Origin: Planctomycetota bacterium
GTDB taxonomy: Bacteria; Planctomycetota; UBA1135; GCA-002686595
NCBI GenBank assembly: GCA_004357655.1
Contig: SMVQ01000066.1
Location: 1-64,000, forward strand
Reading direction: 5' to 3'
Length of the DNA: 64,000 bases
In this document: positions 1-7,156 of the stretch, in pieces
Position numbering within the stretch: the stretch's first letter is position 1
Layout: the number at the start of each line of letters is the position of its first letter
Position numbers and translations under genes: made by a program
The notes under the pieces: generated by a model
Seen by the model: the letters and a program-made list of their open reading frames with translations, nothing else
Told to the model about the DNA's origin: nothing
The model's database searches: none

Positions 1-1
1 C

Positions 2-157
2 GTGGGTGAGCGTACCGGCGCGCCGCTGCTCCTCCACGCAAGCTTCCGCCTGCACGGCGCGACCCTGGTGCGGTCCGAGGCGGACGCGGTGGACGCGTTC
101 CACCGCAGCCGGCTCGACGGCCTCGTCGTCGAGGACCGCACTTACGAGCGTTCCTAG
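2..157 (+). CDS. Carbamoyltransferase, C-terminal end only (partial)
   Basis: The window opens inside this gene; only the last 51 codons are present, ending in TAG at 155-157. The peptide contains a stretch reading LLLHASFRLHGATLV and then DAFHRSRLDGLVVEDR. This closely follows the C-terminal block of NodU/CmcH-type O-carbamoyltransferases (typically NTSFN.HGEPIV, then a D-A-x-x-x-F-x-x-S-x-L-D-x-L pattern). These enzymes transfer carbamoyl from carbamoyl phosphate to sugar or antibiotic hydroxyls. The following DUF5989 and SGNH genes are the usual partners of such transferases, which supports the call. The stop codon overlaps the stop of the convergent methyltransferase gene in a shared CTAG. 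The catalytic N-terminal domain lies outside the window and cannot be judged. Confidence 0.72.
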   Translation: MGERTGAPLLLHASFRLHGATLVRSEADAVDAFHRSRLDGLVVEDRTYERS

Positions 158-1122
158 GCACGTCGCGCCACGACGCAGACGAGCCCGGCGTCCGGGTCAT
201 TGAGACCGCGCAGCGCCCACGCGAGCTGGAGCCGGCGAATTCCCATCGCGCTCGGACGCGGTGTGGGATCGAACAGACCCTCGCCGCGTGTAGCGGGCGG
301 GATGCTGCGTATCCAGTGGAGACCCAAGCTATCGAGCAGCGGGAGGACGTGCGGCAGCGGGAGGATGTGCTCGAGCGGGTGGAGATACTGGTCCTCGATC
401 CAGATGCGCTTTTTCTCGTCGTCCATGTCGCGGCGCCGCAACAGGGGATCGAGCGCGCGGATGGGCTGGCCGCGGAGTCTTCCCAGAGCGCGGCGCGCAC
501 AGTGAAAGAGCCGCCCCGCAGTCTCGTACCAACCTAGGACGAGGACCCCCCCCGGGGCGACGCACTCCGCGACCTTCGCGATGGCGTCGTCGGGGTCGGG
601 CGTGTGATGCACGACGCCGCGTGAGATCACTACCTGGAAACTCCTCGGCTCGACGGGCAGGTCGAACAGGTCGGCGCGCACGAGCTGCAGGTTGTCGACG
701 ACTGCCCGGGCCCGGAATTCCTCGGCGTGCGCGAGGGACTCCCGGCAACCGTCGATCCCGACCACCGTGCGGTGCGACGCGGCGAGGGCGAGGAAGGCCG
801 GGACCTGGGCTGTCCCGCAGCCGAGGTCGAGAACGCGGGCGTCCGGCGCGATCGCCGCATCGAGCGCCACGAGGAACGGGGCGCGCCGCGAGCGGTCCAG
901 CAGGCTCGCGCCATCGTCGCCCGGCGCGTAGCCCGGGAACGGACTCTTCGTGTAGAAGCGCTCGACCTCTTCGGCACGGCGCTCGCGAGCGCGGCTGCCG
1001 AGGACGTCGAGCAGGGCCCCAGAGCGGTCGAAAGGGAGGGCGCATGACGGGCAGGCCGCGGCCTGGCCGATCGATGCGAAGCATCGTGGACAAAACGGGT
1101 GTTCGAGCCCTATGCGCCCCAT
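154..1122 (-). CDS. Class I SAM-dependent methyltransferase with N-terminal zinc-ribbon-like motif
   Basis: This 322-residue protein has the Rossmann methyltransferase signature VLDLGCGTAQ near residue 95, an acidic residue after strand 2 (VGIDG) and the post-core segment VVISRGVVHHTPDPDDAI. Together these mark a class I SAM methyltransferase of the Methyltransf_11/UbiE-like type. The N-terminus carries CPRC...CPSC, likely a small zinc ribbon. The C-terminal 120 residues have no obvious motif. Its substrate is unknown. It lies antisense between the carbamoyltransferase end and the DUF5989 gene, and starts 51 bp from the latter, so the two starts may share a divergent promoter region. Such carbamoyltransferase loci often carry sugar or lipid decorating enzymes, so a surface glycan substrate is plausible but inferred. 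Confidence 0.82.
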   Translation of the reverse strand: MGRIGLEHPFCPRCFASIGQAAACPSCALPFDRSGALLDVLGSRARERRAEEVERFYTKSPFPGYAPGDDGASLLDRSRRAPFLVALDAAIAPDARVLDLGCGTAQVPAFLALAASHRTVVGIDGCRESLAHAEEFRARAVVDNLQLVRADLFDLPVEPRSFQVVISRGVVHHTPDPDDAIAKVAECVAPGGVLVLGWYETAGRLFHCARRALGRLRGQPIRALDPLLRRRDMDDEKKRIWIEDQYLHPLEHILPLPHVLPLLDSLGLHWIRSIPPATRGEGLFDPTPRPSAMGIRRLQLAWALRGLNDPDAGLVCVVARRA

Positions 1123-1173
1123 GTACGCGCCTCTGGAGTAGAATCGGGCTCTCGCACTCAGGTCGAGCCTAGC

Positions 1174-1356
1174 ATGCGCATGATCTCCGCAATCAGGGCA
1201 GGATTCGGCACTTCCAGCGAGCTCATCGGGGGACTCTGGCGCGGACCCTACTGGTGGCTCGTGCCCGTCGCCGCCCTCCTCCTACCCGCCGCGATCCTGT
1301 TCATCTTCTTGCAAGCCGTGCCCTTGGTCGCACCGTTCGTGTACACCGTGTTCTGA
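1174..1356 (+). CDS. DUF5989-type small membrane protein
   Basis: A 60-residue protein with one strong transmembrane helix (WWLVPVAALLLPAAILFIFL) and the ending VAPFVYTVF. This matches the small DUF5989 family, whose members have a WW-L-P-rich helix and a terminal AP-F-x-Y-T-x-F. DUF5989 genes commonly sit between carbamoyltransferases and SGNH hydrolases, exactly as here. I placed the start at ATG 1174 because an upstream in-frame start (1099) would run into the divergent methyltransferase gene; ATG 1180 is an alternative. Its molecular role is not known. Position and topology suggest a membrane partner of the carbamoyltransferase or the hydrolase. Confidence 0.75.
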   Translation: MRMISAIRAGFGTSSELIGGLWRGPYWWLVPVAALLLPAAILFIFLQAVPLVAPFVYTVF

Positions 1357-1377
1357 TTAGCCACGGAGCCCCGATCC

Positions 1378-2499
1378 ATGCTGGGAAACACCGGCGAGGT
1401 ATCTTCCCTGCCCAGCCCGGACCCCGACGAGCCCCCGCGGCGTCCGCGTGGCCTCCTCTACAAGCTGGGCGTCACACTCGCCGCATTCGTCGTCGGCCTC
1501 TGCGGCTGCGAGTTCGGGGTGCGCCTGCTTGGCCTCGCCCCCCCACCGCATCCCGAGGCGCGGGGGAACCTCTTCCAACCGTCCTCCGACCCGATCCAGA
1601 GGTTCGAGAACAGGCCGGGCGGATCGCAGCGGATCCTCTACCGCGATGCGCCGGGCGAGCGAGCGCGCGTCGTGTGGATGGCGGTCAACTCGCAGGGCTT
1701 CCGCGGCCCCACGGTATCGCGCAAGAAGCCGGCGGAGACCTTCCGAATCGCCTGCGTGGGCGACTCGCACACCTTCGGGCACGGCGTGGCGGCGTGCGAT
1801 ACCTGGCCGGCGGAGCTGTCGGCGATCCTCGGCGCACGATTCCCGGACCGCAACATCGAGGTGATCAACTGCGGCGTCGAGAACTACGACACGATGCAGG
1901 AGTACATCTGGCTGCGCGACAAGGTCCTCGATTTCTCGCCGGATCTCGTCGTGATGCAGTTCTTCGTGAACGACGCCAGGGCGCAAGACCTCCCCCGCGA
2001 GCCGGTCAGGCGCGACTGGATCATCCGCCTGAGCCATCCCTCGCGCGACGGCCTGGTGCGCCGGCTTCGTGACGCGTCGCGGCTCGCGGATCTCGTGCTC
2101 GACGGCGTCTGGCGGCGCCACGGGCTCGCGATCTTCTCGGACCTCCACTCCGAGTTCTACCGAGAACCGAGAGCGGAGTGGCTTCGCGTCCAGTCGGCAC
2201 TGCGTAGTACGCGCGACGAGCTCGCGGGACGCGGGATCGGCTACGGGCTCGCACTCTACCCGTTCCTCGTGCGCTCCGGCGAGCACCTGACGAGCTACGA
2301 GTGTTTCGAAGTGGTGAAGGCGTTCTGCGTGGAGGAGGGGATCCGCGTGCTCGATGCGGAGCCCGCCTTCCTCGCGTCGGATGTGGATTCGCTGCGCAAT
2401 TCGCCCCACGACTTCCACGGCAACCCCGAGGCGAACCGGATCTTCGCAACAGCGGTGGCGGATTGGTTGGTGGCGGAGGGGTTGTTGACGAGCGGCTAG
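1378..2499 (+). CDS. Membrane-anchored SGNH/GDSL hydrolase
   Basis: This 373-residue protein begins with a proline-rich cytoplasmic tail and one transmembrane helix (about residues 26-48). A periplasmic SGNH hydrolase domain follows. Block I is visible as CVGDSHTFGHG, with the nucleophile Ser in GDSH. The block III Asn is likely in FFVNDAR. The C-terminal catalytic D-x-x-H region is probably HDFHGNPEANRI. SGNH proteins of this layout are O-acyl esterases or transferases that modify extracellular polysaccharides. It starts 21 bp after the DUF5989 stop, so the two are likely co-transcribed with the carbamoyltransferase. The exact acyl substrate cannot be read from sequence. Confidence 0.8.
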   Translation: MLGNTGEVSSLPSPDPDEPPRRPRGLLYKLGVTLAAFVVGLCGCEFGVRLLGLAPPPHPEARGNLFQPSSDPIQRFENRPGGSQRILYRDAPGERARVVWMAVNSQGFRGPTVSRKKPAETFRIACVGDSHTFGHGVAACDTWPAELSAILGARFPDRNIEVINCGVENYDTMQEYIWLRDKVLDFSPDLVVMQFFVNDARAQDLPREPVRRDWIIRLSHPSRDGLVRRLRDASRLADLVLDGVWRRHGLAIFSDLHSEFYREPRAEWLRVQSALRSTRDELAGRGIGYGLALYPFLVRSGEHLTSYECFEVVKAFCVEEGIRVLDAEPAFLASDVDSLRNSPHDFHGNPEANRIFATAVADWLVAEGLLTSG

Positions 2500-2528
2500 A
2501 TCCGCTGCTCCGCACGGACGCGGTCATG

Positions 2529-2882
2529 TCACTGAAAGGTAATTCTGTAGGCGTTTGCCGTGGTTGCAAGGGGAACGGGCGCACTCCCCGAGTCACGGTA
2601 GAGCCACTGGAAACTCCAGGTCGATCCCGGAATCCAAGTACTCGAATCAACAGAGTCCAAGGGCCCGGGCGACACATTGGCCGTCCCCGCGGGGCTGATC
2701 ACCACGGTCTCCGAGGCCATGCGAACCGGCGCCTCTAAGCACAACACCCCTGCCCCAAAGGGAACACCGGGCCAAGGCTGGCTCATGGCGACTCGCCCGC
2801 GCCCCCCCGGAGGCGCATGATGCACGGCGAAACTGAGGTCGTGGGAAGTGGCAGCAGTGGTCGGGCGCTCAGAGCAGGGGAG
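2529..2882 (-). pseudogene. Remnant of a large secreted protein (planctomycete-type C-terminal region)
   Basis: A reading frame open from 2882 down to 2529 encodes PFGAGVLCLEAPVRM, then STWIPGSTWSFQWLYRD and a final NAYRITFQ. This pattern (G-x-G-x-LC, then a PGSTW-x-FQ-x-WYRD motif, then a short strand ending in F) is, from memory, the recurrent C-terminal end of large secreted proteins in Planctomycetota. There the N-terminal hundreds of residues carry the function. Here nothing precedes it: an in-frame TAG lies at 2883-2885 and the next gene on this strand ends at 2910. I therefore read it as a decayed 3' fragment left by deletion. A short expressed protein from GTG 2825 or ATG 2787 is possible but has no signal peptide. 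Confidence 0.5.
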
Positions 2883-2909
2883 CTACGCGAGGGTGCGAAG
2901 CGAGGACGG

Positions 2910-3599
2910 TCAGCTCGCGAACCGCCACTTCACGATCGCCCACACTGCGATGAAGCCGTCCTTCAACCCGATCTTCTTGCCTTCATCGTAGTCGCGACCG
3001 GCGTAGGAGATCGGCACTTCGTAGATGCGCACTCGCATCTTGGCGATCTTGGCCGTCATCTCGGGCTCGACGGCGAAGGTCCGGGACTGGATGTCCAGCT
3101 TCTTCGCGATGTCGACCTTGAAGACCTTGTAGCAGGTCTCCATGTCCGTGAGGTTCAGGTTGGTGAACATGTTGCTGAGCAGCGTCAGCAGCCGGTTCCC
3201 CACCATGTGCCAGAAGAGGTGCACGCGGGCGTACGCGCCGCCGCGAAAGCGCGAGCCGTAGACCACGTCGGCCTTACCCTCCTCGATCGGACGCAGGAGC
3301 GCGCCGTAGTCCTTCGGGTCGTACTCGAGGTCGGCGTCCTGGATGATGACGACGTCGCCCTGCACCTCCTTGAAGCCCGTGGAGAGCGCGCCGCCCTTGC
3401 CCAGGTTCTGTTCGTGGTAGAAGCACCGGACCTCCGGGTGCTTCTCCGCCAACTCGGTCATGATCTCGCGCGAGCGGTCGGTCGAGCCGTCATCGACGAG
3501 GATCAGCTCCTTCTCCCACGGCGTGTCGAGCACGGCTGTGACGATCTGTTCGAGGGTCGACTCCTCGTTGTACACGGGCATCACGACCGAGAGTTTCAC
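2910..3599 (-). CDS. GT2-family glycosyltransferase (dolichyl-phosphate mannose synthase-like)
   Basis: The 229-residue protein is a compact GT-A fold enzyme. It starts LSVVMPVYNEESTLEQIV, has ILVDDGSTDRS and the DXD-type metal site in QDADLEYDP, then YGSRFRGG. This order matches polyprenyl-phosphate sugar synthases (DPM1/GtrB-like), which load a sugar from NDP-sugar onto a lipid phosphate. There is no membrane tail, as in the short DPM1 form. Its start overlaps the end of the epimerase gene by 4 nt, so it is the last gene of the rmlC-reductase-epimerase-GT2 unit. The product could feed the two PMT-like transferases further downstream; that link is inference. Confidence 0.85.
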   Translation of the reverse strand: MKLSVVMPVYNEESTLEQIVTAVLDTPWEKELILVDDGSTDRSREIMTELAEKHPEVRCFYHEQNLGKGGALSTGFKEVQGDVVIIQDADLEYDPKDYGALLRPIEEGKADVVYGSRFRGGAYARVHLFWHMVGNRLLTLLSNMFTNLNLTDMETCYKVFKVDIAKKLDIQSRTFAVEPEMTAKIAKMRVRIYEVPISYAGRDYDEGKKIGLKDGFIAVWAIVKWRFAS

Positions 3600-4585
3600 G
3601 CGCGCACTCTGGCTCCGAATGAGCCGCCCGTGGCGGCCATGTTCTCGAACACCCGAATGTTGTAGAGGCTGTCATCCTCGAGGTCGGGATAGGCGTCGCG
3701 ATGCTCGTAGACGTCCGCGACGATATCCTCGACGGTGTGGCTGGCCTGGAATCCGAGGTAGGTCTTCGCCTTCTCGCAGGTGACCTTGTAGTTGCGGAAG
3801 TCCTCGATGTGCTTGAGGTGAATCGCCACCTTTTCGCCCGAGAGGCGCTCGACCTCCGACTTCACCATGTCACCGACCTGGCCGACCGTGTAGTTCTCGG
3901 ACATCAGGTTGAAGACACCGCTCAGGGCGTAGTCGGCCTGGATGGCGCGCAGGTAACCGGTGCAGGCGTCGCGCATGTCGAGCAGCGGGCGCCAGATCGA
4001 CGGGTTGTTCACCGTGACCTGCCGCTGGGTCATCGCGAACTTGTACATCGTGTTCACGATGAGGTCCATCCGCATGCGCGGGCTGTAGCCGCAGATGGTC
4101 CCCTTGCGTAGCGCGATCGTCGAGAAGTCATCGCCCTGGAGTTGCAGCACGCCGCGTTCCCCCTGAAGCTTGGAGATCCCATACGGGTACCCGCAGGTGA
4201 CGGGGCTCTCCTCGTCGTACAGCTCGTTGACCGTGTAGCCGTACACCGAGCAGGACGACGCGTAGATGTAGCGCCGCACGCCGGCTTGCTTCGCGATGAA
4301 AGCGAGGTAGGACGGCAGCGCCGCGTTGGAGATGAAGTTCGTGGAGGGATCGAACTCGGCCATCGGGTCGTTCGAGAGGCCGGCGAGGAAAACGACCTGC
4401 TCGTAGCCTTCCATGTCCTCGCGCGTGCACTCGAACAGGTCCTTCTGGATGACCTTCACCTCGGGCGGGAGGTTGTTGCCGAACCAGAGGAGGTCGACGA
4501 CGTCGACTTCGTAGCCATGCTCGAGCAGTACCGGAATCAACGCGGAGCCCACGTAGCCCGCTCCGCCTGCGATCAGGATCTTCAT
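3596..4585 (-). CDS. NAD-dependent sugar-nucleotide epimerase/dehydratase
   Basis: An extended short-chain dehydrogenase/reductase of 329 residues. The NAD-binding Gly motif is IAGGAGYVGSAL at the N-terminus. The active site shows SSCSVYG followed by YPYGISK, giving the Ser/Tyr/Lys triad. The family acts on nucleotide-diphosphate sugars (GalE, RmlB, GDP-mannose dehydratase relatives). Substrate type cannot be fixed, but the neighbours rmlC and an rmlD-like reductase suggest a deoxysugar route. It lacks features that would single out RmlB, so 4,6-dehydratase versus epimerase is open. It sits 1 bp after the reductase gene and overlaps the GT2 gene by 4 nt. Confidence 0.82.
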   Translation of the reverse strand: MKILIAGGAGYVGSALIPVLLEHGYEVDVVDLLWFGNNLPPEVKVIQKDLFECTREDMEGYEQVVFLAGLSNDPMAEFDPSTNFISNAALPSYLAFIAKQAGVRRYIYASSCSVYGYTVNELYDEESPVTCGYPYGISKLQGERGVLQLQGDDFSTIALRKGTICGYSPRMRMDLIVNTMYKFAMTQRQVTVNNPSIWRPLLDMRDACTGYLRAIQADYALSGVFNLMSENYTVGQVGDMVKSEVERLSGEKVAIHLKHIEDFRNYKVTCEKAKTYLGFQASHTVEDIVADVYEHRDAYPDLEDDSLYNIRVFENMAATGGSFGARVRA

Positions 4586-4586
4586 G

Positions 4587-5324
4587 TCAGGAATCTCGTT
4601 CGCCGCGATCGATGAGGCGTTCGTACCTCTCGCAGCTCAGGGAAGTGTCCGCGGGAACGCTGAATCCGACGTCGTGGATCGAGAGTTCCCCGATCTCCTT
4701 CGACTCGTCCAGGCTCTTCGCGAAAGCGAATACGGATCGCCGCTCGCCGCCGACGTGCACGACGCCCTTGGCCTCGCTCAGTCCGATGAGCGCCGCGACC
4801 TTCCGCGCGATGGCGGACACGCTCTCCCGGCTCGTCCACTGGTCGACGAACGCCTTGGGGTACGGAAACTCGTTCGGACCGAACGTCGTGCGGACGATGA
4901 GCGAGTCCTCGAGCATGCGTACGGCGCACTCGCCGCCGAGCTTCGACCAGGCGTACCTGTTCACGGGGTGGAGGGCGTCCTCCTCCGAGTAGTTGCCCTC
5001 GTCGCCGCGGAAGACGTAGTCCGTGCTGAGGTAGATCAACCGCGCGCCCACCGCCAGGCACAGCTTGACGATGTTCGCCGTCCCGATGATGTTGGCATCG
5101 ATCGCCCGCGTGGGGTCCGCGTCGATCTTCGGCGGCGACGTGAATGCCGCAGCGTGCACGAGGAGCTCGAAAGGATGCGCCTCCGCGTACGCCGTGATCT
5201 GGTCCCGGTCGGTGACGTCGAACTCGGCGGACGTCGGGAACATGGACTCGGGGAAGAGCGGCTTCAGCTCGGTGCCCAGGAGGCCGCTGCCGCCGGTGAA
5301 CAGGATCCGGTCTCTATTCGTCAA
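4587..5324 (-). CDS. dTDP-4-dehydrorhamnose reductase-like SDR protein
   Basis: A 245-residue protein with the Rossmann motif FTGGSGLLGTEL, the stretch DVTDRDQI and LVHAAAFTSPPKID, and catalytic STDYVF...NRYAWSK (Tyr-x-x-x-Lys). The DVTD...VHAAA...STDYVF arrangement is that of RmlD, which reduces the 4-keto group of dTDP-4-dehydrorhamnose using NAD(P)H. It is about 40 residues shorter than typical RmlD, mainly in the substrate domain, so another deoxy- or amino-sugar reductase is possible. It lies 19 bp downstream of rmlC and 1 bp upstream of the epimerase gene, and is almost certainly co-transcribed with both. Confidence 0.78.
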   Translation of the reverse strand: MTNRDRILFTGGSGLLGTELKPLFPESMFPTSAEFDVTDRDQITAYAEAHPFELLVHAAAFTSPPKIDADPTRAIDANIIGTANIVKLCLAVGARLIYLSTDYVFRGDEGNYSEEDALHPVNRYAWSKLGGECAVRMLEDSLIVRTTFGPNEFPYPKAFVDQWTSRESVSAIARKVAALIGLSEAKGVVHVGGERRSVFAFAKSLDESKEIGELSIHDVGFSVPADTSLSCERYERLIDRGERDS

Positions 5325-5343
5325 GGTCGGTGGTCCTCAAGGC

Positions 5344-5982
5344 TCACAGGTCTCCGAAGACGAAGTTCTGCGAGCGTTCGTCCGCGCCCCACGCCTCGAG
5401 CGTGAAGCCTTCGCGGTCCTTCTCGGTGACGAGCGGATCCCCGGCGACCAGGGCTTCGAACTCCGCGCGCAGCTCCGGGTCGCACGCGCTCCAGTCGATG
5501 TCCGGTGCAAACGGCGAGACGCCGCCCTCGCAACCCGGGCTGTACTCCCCCGAGCAGAAGTACTCGATGGCCGAGTCGACGGTGAAGAAGTTGCCGTGCG
5601 CGAAGCCCGGCGGCACCCAGATCCACTCCTGGTGGTCGGCCTCGTAGTCCGCGGGCATGTCGTAGCAGGCGATCTTGCCGTACGTCGGCGAGCCCTTGCG
5701 GACGTCGAGGAACATGTCGACCATCCGGCCGGAGAGCGTCCGGAGGAGCTTGCCCATGTGCGGGTTCCACTGGAAGTGCAGGCCGCGGATCGTGCCCGCG
5801 CGCGAGTAGCTCTCGTTGGCCTGGACGAACTCGAGACCGTGGAGGAACTCGAGGTCCGGGTGGCTGTGAAAGTCGCTCCGCCGGAAGTGCTCGGTGAAAT
5901 AGCCGCGGTGGTCGCTGAAGCGACCGAAGCGGATGACCTTGACCGCCTCGATGGCGAGCGTCTTGACGTCGATGACTTTCAA
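5344..5982 (-). CDS. rmlC: dTDP-4-dehydrorhamnose 3,5-epimerase family protein
   Basis: A 212-residue cupin-like epimerase. Diagnostic segments are FSDHRGYFTEHFR, the active-site region GTIRGLHFQ with the catalytic His, GKLLRTLSG, and VPPGFAHGNF followed by YFCSGEYSPGCEGG. This is the RmlC fold, which epimerises C3 and C5 of a 4-keto-6-deoxy sugar nucleotide. The C-terminus is about 25 residues longer than the core enzyme. It is the first gene of the minus-strand sugar cassette. No rmlA or rmlB is visible in the window, so dTDP-rhamnose itself is not proven as the product. Confidence 0.88.
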   Translation of the reverse strand: MKVIDVKTLAIEAVKVIRFGRFSDHRGYFTEHFRRSDFHSHPDLEFLHGLEFVQANESYSRAGTIRGLHFQWNPHMGKLLRTLSGRMVDMFLDVRKGSPTYGKIACYDMPADYEADHQEWIWVPPGFAHGNFFTVDSAIEYFCSGEYSPGCEGGVSPFAPDIDWSACDPELRAEFEALVAGDPLVTEKDREGFTLEAWGADERSQNFVFGDL

Positions 5983-6115
5983 CGGTTCGTGGAAGGCGAT
6001 GGCTCGGCGAGAGCCGCTCAGGAGGATTCGGAGCGCGTCGCGGGGACCGCTACACGTCTTCGAGGCGGGAGTTTGGCATAGGTCCCGGAGACCCGCAACC
6101 GGTTCCGGAGCCCAA

Positions 6116-7156
6116 TCAACCCGGCCTCCGGATCGTGGCGTGTTGCCCGAGCCGGCGTTCGACCGCGTCGGCGATCCAACCCATCGGGTGGGGGCGGCCC
6201 TCCGCTTCGGTCAGGTACCGCGCAAGCCGGTTCGCCGTGATGAGCTTCAGGTTGTACGCGAACCACTTCATCCTCGCCATTCGGCTCAAGCCCGAAGTGA
6301 TCTTGAGCAGGGACCAGGAGTTCCCCACCTCCTTGCACCAGCTACCGGCGACCTCGGCGAGCGAGCGGTGTCCCGGGAGTCCGAACACCTCGCGCACGAC
6401 CTTCTGGTCGAGCCACATGCGCTTGAAGAAATAGCCGAAGCCCTGGTCGTGGTAGTGGAATACCCGTGCGCGTGGCTCGAAGACGACCGTGTAGCCGTGC
6501 TGTAGGGCCTTCGCCGCCCACTGGAAGTCTTCGCCGAACGTCGACGCATCGAACGGCAGCGGTCCCAGGAGGACACCGCGCCGTGTGCACGAAGTGCAGT
6601 TGTCGAACGAGGCGAGCTGCCGCTGCTCGTGCGGAGGCAGGTCCTCGAATCGCTGGCCCTCCGCCAGCTTCTTGTAGACCCGTCCGGTCTCGGGCTCGTG
6701 CTTCCCGTGCGGTCCCGCTGCGACGATCATGGCGATCTCCTCGTCGAGCGAGCGCTCCTTCTCGAGCGGGTTGACGAGCGGCTCGTCCGGGCCGAGCTGC
6801 ACGCCGTAGCACCCCGCGACCCCCTCGTTCTCGCGGAGGGGCGCGACGAGTCGCGCGAGCCAGGACCCGTCCACGGGCAGAGCGTCGCCGACGGTGAACA
6901 CGAGGATCGCCCCACGCGCCTCCCGCGCCGCCTCCTGCCGCGTGCGGCCGTGGTTGAAGGTGCCCTTCTCGATCTCGAGCACGCGCACGCCGAACTCCTC
7001 GCAGACCGCGAGCGTCGCGTCGGTCGAGCCCGAATCGATCACGATGACCTCGAACTCGAAATCGACGTCCTGCGACTGGAGCGCCGGCAGGAGGCCCCTG
7101 AGGTTCTCGGCCTCGTTGAGGGTGGGGACGATGACGGAGACGAGGGGCTGCGTCAT
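6116..7156 (-). CDS. GT2-family glycosyltransferase (rhamnosyltransferase-like)
   Basis: A 346-residue GT-A enzyme starting VSVIVPTLNEAENL with VIDSGSTDAT. It shows the F-x-HG-x-TR element (FNHGRTRQEAA) and an acceptor-site ED motif (FGEDFQWAAKAL). The same F-x-HG-x-TR element occurs in the next two upstream glycosyltransferases, so the three are paralogues. It is typical of rhamnosyltransferase-type GT2 enzymes that build surface polysaccharide. The C-terminal third is basic and amphipathic and may bind the membrane. Its start overlaps the end of the GT2-GT4 gene by 4 nt, which points to translational coupling. Confidence 0.83.
   Translation of the reverse strand: MTQPLVSVIVPTLNEAENLRGLLPALQSQDVDFEFEVIVIDSGSTDATLAVCEEFGVRVLEIEKGTFNHGRTRQEAAREARGAILVFTVGDALPVDGSWLARLVAPLRENEGVAGCYGVQLGPDEPLVNPLEKERSLDEEIAMIVAAGPHGKHEPETGRVYKKLAEGQRFEDLPPHEQRQLASFDNCTSCTRRGVLLGPLPFDASTFGEDFQWAAKALQHGYTVVFEPRARVFHYHDQGFGYFFKRMWLDQKVVREVFGLPGHRSLAEVAGSWCKEVGNSWSLLKITSGLSRMARMKWFAYNLKLITANRLARYLTEAEGRPHPMGWIADAVERRLGQHATIRRPG

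Noticed and set aside
2529-2825. Intact small secreted protein
   Set aside because: No signal peptide and only the C-terminal block of a larger family is present, so a remnant is more likely.
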